Positions 1 to 6,176 of a DNA stretch of 6,778 nucleotides are shown piece by piece. Under the pieces are notes generated by a model. That model was not told where the DNA came from. It did not search any database and saw only the letters and a list, made by a program, of their open reading frames with translations. The stretch comes from Mailhella sp. (lineage in GTDB: Bacteria; Desulfobacterota; Desulfovibrionia; Desulfovibrionales; Desulfovibrionaceae). The position numbers were made by a program, and so were the translations under genes. Within the stretch, counting starts at the first letter, position 1. Each line of letters starts with the position of its first letter. Location of the stretch: NCBI GenBank assembly GCA_017522745.1, contig JAFWYI010000225.1:1-6778 (forward strand). The letters are read 5' to 3'.

Positions 1-1255
1 AGGAGATGGCGGCGTTCATACCGGCCACACCACCGCCGACGACGGCGACCTTCTTGGAGCGTTCGGGAGCGGCGATGCGCAGCTTCTGGGCGCTCTGGAA
101 CTGCATGGGGTTGGTCATGCACTGGTGGTCGTAGCTGGGGTAGGTGAGCAGGTGCAGGTCCTTGGAGATGGCGACGCGGCGACCGTGGTCCATGCAGTAG
201 TTGCAGCGCAGGCAGGGACGGATGTCGTCTTCGCGGCCTTCCTTGGCCTTCTTCATGAGTTCAGGATCAGCCATGGCAGAGCGGGCCATGAGGACGTAGT
301 CGGCCTGACCCTTGGCAATGACTTCTTCGGCCACTTCGGGGTCGTACACGCCGCCCACGAGGCCGATCGGGATCTTCACGCCGGCCTTCTTCACGATCTC
401 ACTGGCGTAGGCGTTGTGAGCCACGGGATGGAAGCCGGTGGGATGCATCATGGGACGGGTGGCGGCGTCCACGCGATGGCCGCAGGTGATGTGGGCCATG
501 TCGATGTAGGGTTCGAAGATCTTGAGCTGCTGGGCACATTCTTCGGGGGTGATGCCGCCGGGCACTTCGTCGTTACCGTTGATGCGGAGTTCGATGAGCA
601 GATCGTCGCCAACAGTTTCACGGATGGCCTTGATGCACATGAGCGGGAAGCGGCAGCGGTTTTCCACGGAGCCGCCGAATTCGTCGGTACGGTGGTTGGT
701 GAGGGGAGAGAGGAAGTAGTTGAACAGCCAGCCGTGACCGTAGTGGAGCAGGATGCCGTCGAAGTTGGCGATCTTGGCCCACAGGGCGTATTCGCCGAAG
801 AGGCGGGCCACTTCTTCCAGGTCCTCACGAGTGGCGGCAACGGAACCGAGACGAGGTTCGTCGTCGGGAGAGATCTTCTTGAAGCCCGCACGCATGTAGG
901 GGCCGCCATGGATGAATTCCACGAAGGTCTTGCCGTTGAAGGCGTGGACCACGCGCTGCAGGCGCTGGAAGTTCATCTGGTTGCAGGTCTTGGGGTTCAG
1001 GTTGAAGCAGTGTTCGTGGCTGCCGTCGATCGGCACTTCCATGGGAAGGGTCACGCGGGAGAAGCCGCCCTGGATATAGCGCATCCAGTAGTCGATGCCG
1101 AAGGTGTTGATACGGCCGTCGCTGTCTTCACCGCCGCCGGTAGCGCCGGAGCCGATGGGGGCGACGTTCACGCGGTTGTTGAAGCGGACTTTGTTCTTAC
1201 CGACATAGAGAGGTTCGAACAGATGAGGATATTTTTCTTTATAGACGGGCTTCAT
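1..1255 (-). CDS. Old Yellow Enzyme-family NADH:flavin oxidoreductase (FMN / 4Fe-4S / FAD type), C-terminus cut by window edge
   Basis: The 418 visible residues cover the FMN TIM barrel, the Fe-S segment and the start of the FAD/NAD domain. The family (2,4-dienoyl-CoA reductase FadH, trimethylamine dehydrogenase, BaiCD) is usually about 640-670 residues, so roughly a third is missing past position 1. Visible landmarks are the FMN-side NRVNVAPIGSG (28-38), HYGHGW (171-176) at the usual active-site HxxHG position, the family signature FLSPLTNHRTDEFGGSVENR (181-200), the phosphate-binding GLVGG (298-302) and the ADPEL region (329-333). Cysteines 348, 351, 354 and 379 are the probable 4Fe-4S ligands. 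A Rossmann VVGGGVAG (405-412) opens the FAD domain. Start: the ATG at 1255-1253 follows an AAAAGGAG ribosome site (1261-1268). The expected role is cytoplasmic NAD(P)H-dependent reduction of an activated C=C bond. The substrate is unknown, and FadH-, BaiCD- or cinnamate-reductase-like roles cannot be separated. The family call is secure. Confidence 0.93.
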   Translation of the reverse strand, partial: MKPVYKEKYPHLFEPLYVGKNKVRFNNRVNVAPIGSGATGGGEDSDGRINTFGIDYWMRYIQGGFSRVTLPMEVPIDGSHEHCFNLNPKTCNQMNFQRLQRVVHAFNGKTFVEFIHGGPYMRAGFKKISPDDEPRLGSVAATREDLEEVARLFGEYALWAKIANFDGILLHYGHGWLFNYFLSPLTNHRTDEFGGSVENRCRFPLMCIKAIRETVGDDLLIELRINGNDEVPGGITPEECAQQLKIFEPYIDMAHITCGHRVDAATRPMMHPTGFHPVAHNAYASEIVKKAGVKIPIGLVGGVYDPEVAEEVIAKGQADYVLMARSAMADPELMKKAKEGREDDIRPCLRCNYCMDHGRRVAISKDLHLLTYPSYDHQCMTNPMQFQSAQKLRIAAPERSKKVAVVGGGVAGMNAAIS

Positions 1256-1278
1256 GGGGACTCCTTTTAGTGTCTGTC

Positions 1279-1298
1279 AGGCGTATGGAAAGACGCCT
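1279..1298 (-). other. Small hairpin in the 5' leader of the reductase gene
   Basis: A perfect 6-bp stem (AGGCGT at 1279-1284 pairs with ACGCCT at 1293-1298) closes an 8-nt loop. It lies just upstream of the reductase ribosome-binding site. No T-run follows it on the minus strand, so it does not look like a terminator for the MFS gene. It may simply be leader structure; a function is not shown. Confidence 0.4.
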
Positions 1299-1338
1299 TA
1301 GCGGTTCCTATTTTTTCTATAATTACAAAGTGCCATGG

Positions 1339-1374
1339 AAAAAAGGAAATATTAACTTTCAATGGCTGGTTATC
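1339..1374 (-). repeat. Copy 1 of a 36-nt element shared by the reductase and tctBA upstream regions
   Basis: Aligned without gaps against 5050-5085, 28 of 36 positions agree by eye. The conserved blocks include an A-run, AAATATTAA and a terminal GTTATC. Both copies lie on the same strand, each upstream of a minus-strand gene. The copy contains the promoter-like hexamers described at 1349-1376. AT-richness lowers the weight of the match. Confidence 0.45.
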
Positions 1375-1376
1375 AC
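1349..1376 (-). promoter_or_regulatory. Candidate promoter of the reductase gene
   Basis: On the minus strand a -35-like GTGATA (1371-1376, 4/6 to TTGACA) is separated by 16 nt from a -10-like TAATAT (1349-1354, 4/6 to TATAAT). It sits in the 128-nt AT-rich gap between the MFS stop and the reductase start. The match is modest. It gains weight because the same arrangement recurs upstream of tctBA, at 5060-5087, inside a similar 36-nt element. Confidence 0.35.
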
Positions 1377-1383
1377 GTCCTAC

Positions 1384-2568
1384 TTATACTCGGTCCTGAT
1401 CGACGCTCACGTTCCGCATGGTGAAGGCGATGATGAGTGCTACCGAGCCCAGTATGCACATGGACGTCCAGTAGGTGCTGAAACCGAAATTCTCGTAGAT
1501 GATGGTGGGGAAGTAGCTCCCCGCGGCGCCGCTCAGATAGTAGCTCGTGAGGAACACACCGTTCGTCACGGCCCTGTCCGAGAGAGAGTAGCGGTTCACG
1601 ATGCCCGGTATGCAGGAGTACATGAACGCGTAGCCGAAGTTCAGGACTATCATGACGAAGAACAGGGCGGTGGAGGAAGGCACGAAGAGCAGCGGGAAAA
1701 AGAGCAGATACTGCAGGATGCTCACACAGACGGCGCGCATTTCCGACCGCATGAAGCGGATGATCTGCGACGAGAATATGCCGGTAAAGGAGCAGCAGAC
1801 GATGCCGATGTAGACGACACCGATGGCCAGCGGGGTGATGGTGGGGTCGATCTCCCGGAGGCGGAAGGGCAGAACGTTGAGGACGGAGGTGTTCACCAGC
1901 GCCAGGCATGGCGTGATCATGAGCATGCGGAGCATACCCTTCTGGCGGAACAGCGCCCCGAGGGCACTGAAGTCCATGCGCTTGAACGTGCCTTTCACGG
2001 GAGGGAGGAGGCGTGTGCAGGGCAGGGCCGAAAGGATGGTCAATGCCATGACGGCAAAGGACATCCGCCAGTCGCCGGTCATCTGTTCCACCCAGCCGGC
2101 AAGGATGCGTCCGAAGAAACTGCCGAGCATACAGCTCACCGCATAGTAGCTCATATACTTCTGCAGGGCTTTGCCTTCGAAGCGGGTGGAGATGTACGTC
2201 ATGGCGCAGAGGATGACGGCGGGCATGGAAAGGCCCTGGATGATGCGGCCGGCGAGCAGGCCGTGCCAGTTGGCTCCCAGCGGCGAAGGAAGGAGAGCCA
2301 GCCCGTAGATCATCAGCGTTGCCGTGAGGGTACGCACCAGAGGCAGCCGGTTGAGGAACAGCCCATAGAAGATGGGGGCGAGGCCCAGCGGCAGGATGAT
2401 GCACGTGGTGATGAGCGAGACCGAGGACGGATTGATGCCGAACGTTTCCTGGATGGCGGGAAACAGGGGCTGCGGGGCGTGGTATGCAGAAAAGACACAG
2501 AAACATATCCACATGATGGCCCAAACTTCGGCAGGGATGGAAGCGGGGATGGAAAGCAGTCTTTTCAT
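1384..2568 (-). CDS. Major facilitator superfamily (MFS) transporter, YnfM/arabinose-efflux-like
   Basis: This is a 394-residue integral inner-membrane protein with about twelve hydrophobic segments, the normal MFS size. The first segment (about residues 14-35) runs into PQPLFPAIQETFGI (32-45). That pattern, and GRILAGWVEQMTGDWR (153-168) after segment 5, resemble the YnfM-like drug/sugar-efflux branch. The usual motif A after segment 2 (GxLxDRxGRR) is degenerate here: GLFLNRLPLVR (69-79). Start: I chose the ATG at 2568-2566. An in-frame GTG at 2625 would add 19 residues, but these are encoded by a terminator hairpin. Neither start has a clear Shine-Dalgarno sequence, which is unusual here. 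The substrate is unknown. The position between the TTT genes and the reductase suggests import or export of a related acid, by inference only. The gene has no obvious promoter of its own and may depend on readthrough from tctA. Confidence 0.85.
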   Translation of the reverse strand: MKRLLSIPASIPAEVWAIMWICFCVFSAYHAPQPLFPAIQETFGINPSSVSLITTCIILPLGLAPIFYGLFLNRLPLVRTLTATLMIYGLALLPSPLGANWHGLLAGRIIQGLSMPAVILCAMTYISTRFEGKALQKYMSYYAVSCMLGSFFGRILAGWVEQMTGDWRMSFAVMALTILSALPCTRLLPPVKGTFKRMDFSALGALFRQKGMLRMLMITPCLALVNTSVLNVLPFRLREIDPTITPLAIGVVYIGIVCCSFTGIFSSQIIRFMRSEMRAVCVSILQYLLFFPLLFVPSSTALFFVMIVLNFGYAFMYSCIPGIVNRYSLSDRAVTNGVFLTSYYLSGAAGSYFPTIIYENFGFSTYWTSMCILGSVALIIAFTMRNVSVDQDRV

Positions 2569-2587
2569 GATGCGATGCGGGTTACTG

Positions 2588-2667
2588 GTTACGAAAAGGT
2601 CCGTTGTGAAGAGGTGATCTTTCACAACGGACCATGTTTTCAGCCTAGGCGGCAGTTACGAAAGGTC
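2588..2667 (-). repeat. Short direct repeat flanking the tctA terminator
   Basis: The minus-strand sequence GACCTTTCGTAAC (2655-2667), which contains the tctA stop codon, recurs as GACCTTTTCGTAAC (2588-2601) with one extra T. The two copies flank the terminator stem. This could be a small duplication of the tctA 3' end or coincidence. Confidence 0.4.
2594..2633 (-). terminator. Strong intrinsic terminator after tctBA
   Basis: A perfect 13-bp stem (GGTCCGTTGTGAA at 2598-2610 with TTCACAACGGACC at 2621-2633) closes a 10-nt loop. On the minus strand it is followed by TTTT (2594-2597) and preceded by an A-rich stretch (2634-2640), the classic Rho-independent layout. It lies 22 nt past the tctA stop and 25 nt before the MFS start. 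It should end the tctBA transcript or reduce MFS expression by partial readthrough. The T-run is short, so termination may be incomplete. Confidence 0.85.
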
Positions 2668-4185
2668 GACAGTTTCCTCGGCGTCACCGCCGGTGGAGTC
2701 CTTTTCCTTCTTCCACTGCTTGTAGATGCGGTAGATCATGAGCAGGGAGCCGAAGGCAAGGATGATCGGGATGGGACGGGTGTAGAAGATGTCCAGCTGG
2801 TTGCCGCTGATGGTGAGGCTCTGCTGCAGGGACATTTCGAAGCCCGGGCCAAGCACGAAGCCGATGAGGAAGGTCACGAAGCTGTAGCCGAGCTTTCTCA
2901 TGAAGAAGCCGAGTACGGCGAGGATGAGCATCACCAGCGTGCAGAAGATGGAGTTGTCGGCAAGGTAGGAACCGACCATGCAGGTGAACATGACCACGGG
3001 GTACAGCAGGTTGCGGGGAGTACCCAGCACGCGGATGAACAGGGGCAGGCCGAACCAGCCGCAGAACAGGTTCATGAAGCCGGCCATGAGCACGGCGCAG
3101 TAGATGCCGTAGATGATGCGGGGGCTTTCTTCGAACATCAGCGGGCCAGGGGTGAGGCCGTGCAGGATGAGAGCGCCCATGATGATGGCGGCAGACACGT
3201 TGCCGGGGATGCCCAGCGTGAGCAGAGGCACGAGGTTGGCGCCGATGATAGCGTTGTTGGCGGCTTCAGGGGCGGACACGCCTTCGAGGCTGCCCTTACC
3301 GAATTCTTCAGGATTCTTCGAAGCTTTCTTGGCAGTGCCATAGGCCATGAAGGCGGCCATGGTGGAGCCGAGGCCAGGCAGTACGCCAACCACGACGCCG
3401 ATGATGGAAGAACGCATGGCCGTGGGCATGACTCGCTTCATTTCTCTGGGGGTCAGCGTGCAGTCTTCCTTGGAAGCACCGCAGGAGGCTTCTGCACCGG
3501 TCTTCATGCTCAGGAACTGAGGCTGCATCTGGAAGACCAGTTCGGAGAGAGCCATGGTACCGATAGCCACGGACATCAGAGGAATGCCGGCGCTGAGGGT
3601 GAGGTTGTCGAAGGTGAGGCGTTCGTCACCGAAGCAGTCCATACCCACGGTGGAGAGCAGCATGCCGAGGGAGGCGGCGATGAGGGACTTGCCGATAGAG
3701 GCGGAGTCGAGGCCGGAGACCAGCACCTGAGAGAACACCATGATGGCGCAGAGGTCGGGCGGAGAGAGCTTGAGGGCCACAGCGGCCAGCGGGATGGACA
3801 GGACGATGAGGGAGAGGGCGGAAATGGTGTCGCCGAAGAAGGAGGAGAACAGCGAACACTTCAGAGCCTTTTCACCCTTGCCCTGAAGGGCGAGAGGATA
3901 GCCGTCGTAACAGGTGGCCGAGGACTCAGGAGAGCCGGGGGTGTTCAGCAGGATGGAGGCGATGGAACCGCCGAAGGTACCACCCTTGTTGATGCCCACG
4001 AGGAAGCCGATGGCGGCCACGGGGCTCATATAGTAGGTCAGAGGAATGCACAGAGCGATGGCGATGGGGCCGGAAAGGCCGGGGATAGCACCTACGACGA
4101 TGCCGCAGGTAACGCCAAGGAACATGTAGAACAGGGAGAGGACGTTGAAAACGTCACTAAGCCCCAACAGAAGATTTTCCAGCAT
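2656..4185 (-). CDS. tctA: TctA: large membrane subunit of a tripartite tricarboxylate transporter
   Basis: This 509-residue, very hydrophobic protein matches the usual TctA size of about 500 and carries the family's two homologous halves. In the first half: GAIPGLSGP (32-40), KGGTFGGSIASILLNTPG (67-84) and DGYPLA (94-99). In the second half: GVLPGLGS (267-274), EGVSAPEAANNA (301-312), LGIPG (324-328) and HGLTPGP (342-348). These glycine/proline-rich loops are the signature of the family. About 11-12 membrane segments are visible, with a charged cytoplasmic tail at the C-terminus. The start ATG at 4185-4183 follows AAAAGGA (4193-4199). The gene lies 45 nt downstream of tctB, so the two are probably co-transcribed. 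TctA is the cation-coupled permease that receives substrate from a TctC binding protein. The substrate (citrate, tricarballylate or another carboxylate) cannot be read from the sequence. Confidence 0.97.
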   Translation of the reverse strand: MLENLLLGLSDVFNVLSLFYMFLGVTCGIVVGAIPGLSGPIAIALCIPLTYYMSPVAAIGFLVGINKGGTFGGSIASILLNTPGSPESSATCYDGYPLALQGKGEKALKCSLFSSFFGDTISALSLIVLSIPLAAVALKLSPPDLCAIMVFSQVLVSGLDSASIGKSLIAASLGMLLSTVGMDCFGDERLTFDNLTLSAGIPLMSVAIGTMALSELVFQMQPQFLSMKTGAEASCGASKEDCTLTPREMKRVMPTAMRSSIIGVVVGVLPGLGSTMAAFMAYGTAKKASKNPEEFGKGSLEGVSAPEAANNAIIGANLVPLLTLGIPGNVSAAIIMGALILHGLTPGPLMFEESPRIIYGIYCAVLMAGFMNLFCGWFGLPLFIRVLGTPRNLLYPVVMFTCMVGSYLADNSIFCTLVMLILAVLGFFMRKLGYSFVTFLIGFVLGPGFEMSLQQSLTISGNQLDIFYTRPIPIILAFGSLLMIYRIYKQWKKEKDSTGGDAEETVDLS

Positions 4186-4230
4186 AGCAGTATCCTTTTG
4201 AGATGAGATTGAACCGTCTGATATGCGGTG

Positions 4231-4674
4231 TTAGGGCGTGGGGACCTGAAGACCGTACAGAAGCGCAAGCATGATGAGGACGGGGATACCGACGGCGACG
4301 GGGACGATGATCTTCCAATCGCGGCGACCGCCAAGCAGGAGCAGTACGAACAGGACAGGGATACTGCCGGTCAGGAAGCCGAAATAGTACCACAGAGGAA
4401 CGATGCAGAACATGGGGGCGAACCACTTCACCATGTGGAGCATCACAGGCCAGGTGATACCCTTTCCGTCATTTTCACGAATGCCCTTGAGGACGCCGGA
4501 AATGATCTGGAAAGTCGCGAGGGTCGCGATGGACCAGCAGCACAGGGAAGGCAGCGTGCCGCCTGCAAGGCCGTATTCCGTCGGTTCAGCAGTCCATGCC
4601 GGGATGATCCAGAAGATCATGCCCAGCGCGAATGCAAGGAGGAAAAAGTTGATGATGATTTCTTGTTTGCGCAT
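4231..4674 (-). CDS. tctB: TctB: small membrane subunit of a tripartite tricarboxylate transporter
   Basis: The protein has 147 residues with four probable membrane segments (roughly 7-26, 40-60, 80-103 and 117-140), the size and topology of TctB. TctB sequences are poorly conserved, so the call leans on topology and on the adjacent tctA. I chose the ATG at 4674-4672 because CAGAGG (4680-4685) lies at ribosome-binding distance. An in-frame ATG at 4722 would add 16 residues (including YYLFCSEAA) but has no convincing ribosome site. TctB forms the membrane complex with TctA; its precise mechanistic role is not well defined in the family. It is the first gene of the tctBA unit and is preceded by a long structured leader. 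Confidence 0.92.
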   Translation of the reverse strand: MRKQEIIINFFLLAFALGMIFWIIPAWTAEPTEYGLAGGTLPSLCCWSIATLATFQIISGVLKGIRENDGKGITWPVMLHMVKWFAPMFCIVPLWYYFGFLTGSIPVLFVLLLLGGRRDWKIIVPVAVGIPVLIMLALLYGLQVPTP

Positions 4675-4765
4675 AGCAGCCTCTGAACAAAAAAGGTAAT
4701 AGAACAAGCGGGATATCCGCATATACCCAGATCAGTCACCGTTCGCCCCTGGGGGCTGGCGGTGG

Positions 4766-4793
4766 GGCATCGCGGTGTTATATCTGCGATGCC
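4766..4793 (-). promoter_or_regulatory. GC-rich hairpin in the tctBA leader
   Basis: A perfect 8-bp stem (GGCATCGC at 4766-4773 with GCGATGCC at 4786-4793) closes a 12-nt AT-rich loop. No T-run follows on either strand, so it is not a standard terminator. It would lie in the 5' untranslated part of the tctBA transcript, about 90 nt before the tctB start. It could stabilise mRNA or be bound by a regulator; no known riboswitch was recognised. Confidence 0.5.
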
Positions 4794-4878
4794 GTGGTGG
4801 CCGTTTCAGCCGGTCGCCCTGCTTCTGCAGAGCGTGAGATCGTCGATGCGACCCCTGACAGCTTGTGATTTTTCTCTC

Positions 4879-4926
4879 TGAATAAGTATATAAACGACCC
4901 TCCTCAGTATGAAAAATACTTATTCA
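4879..4926 (-). promoter_or_regulatory. Candidate tctBA promoter embedded in an 11-bp inverted repeat
   Basis: TGAATAAGTAT (4879-4889) and ATACTTATTCA (4916-4926) form a perfect 11-bp inverted repeat with 26 nt between the arms. On the minus strand a TTCATA -35 (4908-4913, 4/6) and a TATACT -10 (4885-4890, 5/6) sit at an ideal 17-nt spacing. The -10 overlaps one arm, and the -35 lies just inside the other. This is the layout expected of an operator over a promoter. Transcription would start near 4878, giving a leader of about 200 nt before tctB. The nested AGTAT/ATACT pair (4906-4920) offers an alternative smaller hairpin. Confidence 0.5.
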
Positions 4927-5049
4927 ATATGTTGCCATTAGAAAAGCTAATGACGGTCTGTTTGGAAAAGTTTTCTTAGTAGAATTCGATGATAATGTAA
5001 ACCTTGGCAGGTTTGGACGCCATGGTTTCAATATGCGTTAATTTTGCCC

Positions 5050-5085
5050 AAAAAGAGAAATATTAAATTCGGATAGCTCGTTATC
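5050..5085 (-). repeat. Copy 2 of the 36-nt element shared with the reductase upstream region
   Basis: This is the partner of 1339-1374, with 28 of 36 positions identical by eye and no gaps. It lies in the AT-rich part of the tctC1-tctB gap. It overlaps the small inverted repeat GGATA/TATCC (5071-5086) and the promoter-like pair at 5060-5087. Confidence 0.45.
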
Positions 5086-5087
5086 CA
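5060..5087 (-). promoter_or_regulatory. Candidate upstream promoter of tctBA
   Basis: The minus strand shows TGGATA (5082-5087, 4/6 to TTGACA), a 16-nt spacer and TAATAT (5060-5065, 4/6 to TATAAT). Spacing and hexamers mirror the candidate at 1349-1376. If used, it would give a tctBA leader of nearly 400 nt. The evidence is weak alone and improved by the recurrence. Confidence 0.3.
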
Positions 5088-5162
5088 TATTGGTTTATAG
5101 CAAAAAAAACACGTAAAATGAGATGTGGGGATACGCAGTTTTTATGCAGGAGAGAGCAATAA

Positions 5163-5201
5163 ATAAAGTCTCCAACGTAACGGAAACTTTGAAGACTTTA
5201 T
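5163..5201 (-). terminator. Terminator-like structure after tctC1 with two alternative pairings
   Basis: In the minus-strand RNA, AAAGUUUCC (5182-5190 read back) can pair with GGAGACUUU (5165-5173) as a 9-bp stem with one G-U and an 8-nt loop, followed by AUUUAUU. The outer ATAAAGTCT (5193-5201) can instead pair with AGACTTTAT (5163-5171), 9 bp with a large loop. The two foldings exclude each other. The position, about 33 nt past the tctC1 stop, fits a terminator, but the T-rich tail is interrupted by A, so it may be leaky. Its outer sequence matches the terminator of the neighbouring tctC2. Confidence 0.6.
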
Positions 5202-5234
5202 GTGCATAGTTATGTCGGGATGTGGCAGGGAGGC

Positions 5235-6176
5235 TTACTTGCCGGCTTCGATGAGAGCCTTATAGTCAGAGCGCTGTTTGAGCAGGATGGGCTTGATCTC
5301 TTCAGCTTTATAAGCCTGGGGAGAGCGGCCAGCTTTGTTCAGGAAGATATCCTGGATGGCAGGCATGTTGCTGACTTTGTAGATGGCGTCGGACAGTTTC
5401 TTGCAGATTTCGTCGGGAACGTCTTTCTTGACGTAAAGGACGAAGAGGTTGTCATAGCCGGTATGAGGATAGCCCATGGATTCGAGAGTGGGGCAGTCGG
5501 GGAAGAGGACCAGAGGAGTAGCGTTGGTGGCGGCGAGGTTGATCATCTTGCCGGCCTTCACATAAGGAGTCTGGATACCGCCGCCGTAACCCATATCGAC
5601 ATGACCGCCGAGCAGCTGGGTAGCAGTTTCGCCGCCAGACTTGACGGGCACCTTGCGGAACTTCACGCCGGATTTAGCTTCCACGACCTTGAGCATCATC
5701 GTGTCGATGATAGCGGGAGAGGCGCAGGTGAGTTCCTTGCCGGTCTTCTTGGCGTATTCCACCATTTCGCTGAAGGACTTGAAAGGAGCGTCGGCCGCGG
5801 CGAAGAAGCCTTCCTGAGAAACGCCGACGTTGCCGAGGTACTTGAAGTCCTCGATGGCATAGCGGGCTTTCTTCAGCTGCACGTCAAGCGTGAAAGCAGT
5901 GGCGAGAACGAAGCCGATGGTGTAACCGTCGGCCTTCTTGGTGAGTACGTCACCAACGGCCAGAGCGCCGCCGGCACCGCCCTTGTTCACGATGAGAACG
6001 GGCTGGCCGAGTTCTTTTTCCAGCTCAGGAGCCATGGCGCGCAGAGCGATGTCGGAAGTGCCGCCGGCCGCAAAGCCGGAAATGACCGTGATGGGGTGCG
6101 TGGGGTAGTTTGCGGCCATGGAGGTGGCAGGGAAGAGCAGACAAGCGGCAAGGAAGGCGGAGGCAATGCGTTTCAT
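5235..6176 (-). CDS. tctC: TctC-family (Bug-type) periplasmic solute-binding protein, complete paralogue
   Basis: The protein has 313 residues, usual for the family (about 310-330). A signal peptide is clear: MKR, a hydrophobic core, and a probable cleavage after SMA (residue 21). The family's first ligand loop is GFAAGGTSD (34-42), followed by LGQPVLIVNKGGAGG (56-70) and KADGYTIG (81-88). The later LLGGHVDMGYG (188-198) and the CPTLESMGY region (228-236) are also typical. The site usually reading GxGSxxH is here ASPAIIDT (152-159), a possible specificity change. The start ATG at 6176-6174 follows AGGAGAA (6181-6187). In TTT systems this protein captures a carboxylate in the periplasm and delivers it to TctAB. 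It lies upstream of tctBA but is separated by 560 nt and by a terminator-like structure, so its amount is probably set independently. The ligand is unknown. Confidence 0.96.
   Translation of the reverse strand: MKRIASAFLAACLLFPATSMAANYPTHPITVISGFAAGGTSDIALRAMAPELEKELGQPVLIVNKGGAGGALAVGDVLTKKADGYTIGFVLATAFTLDVQLKKARYAIEDFKYLGNVGVSQEGFFAAADAPFKSFSEMVEYAKKTGKELTCASPAIIDTMMLKVVEAKSGVKFRKVPVKSGGETATQLLGGHVDMGYGGGIQTPYVKAGKMINLAATNATPLVLFPDCPTLESMGYPHTGYDNLFVLYVKKDVPDEICKKLSDAIYKVSNMPAIQDIFLNKAGRSPQAYKAEEIKPILLKQRSDYKALIEAGK

Larger units (their letters stand above)
4675..5234 (-). other. 560-nt regulatory gap between tctC1 and tctB
   Basis: No credible protein gene is present. The tctB-proximal part (about 4700-4870) is GC-rich and full of short hairpins: GCCCCTGGGGGC (4745-4756), the stem at 4766-4793 and CTGC/GCAG near 4819-4830. 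The distal part (about 4870-5160) is AT-rich and holds promoter-like hexamers and further small inverted repeats. Those repeats are CATTAG/CTAATG (4936-4952), AAACC/GGTTT (4999-5014) and GGATA/TATCC (5071-5086). The end next to tctC1 holds a terminator-like structure. A 12-codon reading frame starting at ATG 4770 has no ribosome site and is not called. Confidence 0.7.

Noticed and set aside
125..1270. A 381-codon plus-strand frame opposite the reductase gene
   Set aside because: The minus-strand reductase has clear family motifs throughout; the plus frame is a His/Gly/Val-rich antisense shadow without its own signals.
1321..1345. Possible sigma-54 promoter (TGGCAC on the minus strand upstream of the reductase)
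   Set aside because: The -24-like TGGCAC is present, but the required TTGC-type -12 element at the right spacing is missing.
2569..2625. N-terminal extension of the MFS protein from GTG 2625
   Set aside because: The 19 added codons coincide with the intrinsic terminator hairpin and show no ribosome site.
1270..4206. A 978-codon plus-strand open frame opposite the MFS and tctA genes
   Set aside because: Its translation is low in hydrophobic structure and rich in Gly, His, Asp, Glu and Arg, typical of the reverse complement of GC-rich coding DNA. It overlaps two well-supported genes and a terminator and has no recognisable domain.
4675..4722. Upstream ATG for tctB at 4722
   Set aside because: It has no convincing ribosome site, whereas the ATG at 4674 has CAGAGG at proper spacing and gives the usual TctB length.
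4734..4770. 12-codon leader peptide in the tctBA leader
   Set aside because: There is no ribosome-binding site and no run of regulatory codons; a frame of this size is expected by chance.
5101..5125. Run of eight T on the minus strand as a terminator
   Set aside because: No stable stem precedes the T-run, and it lies upstream of tctBA, in the AT-rich control region.
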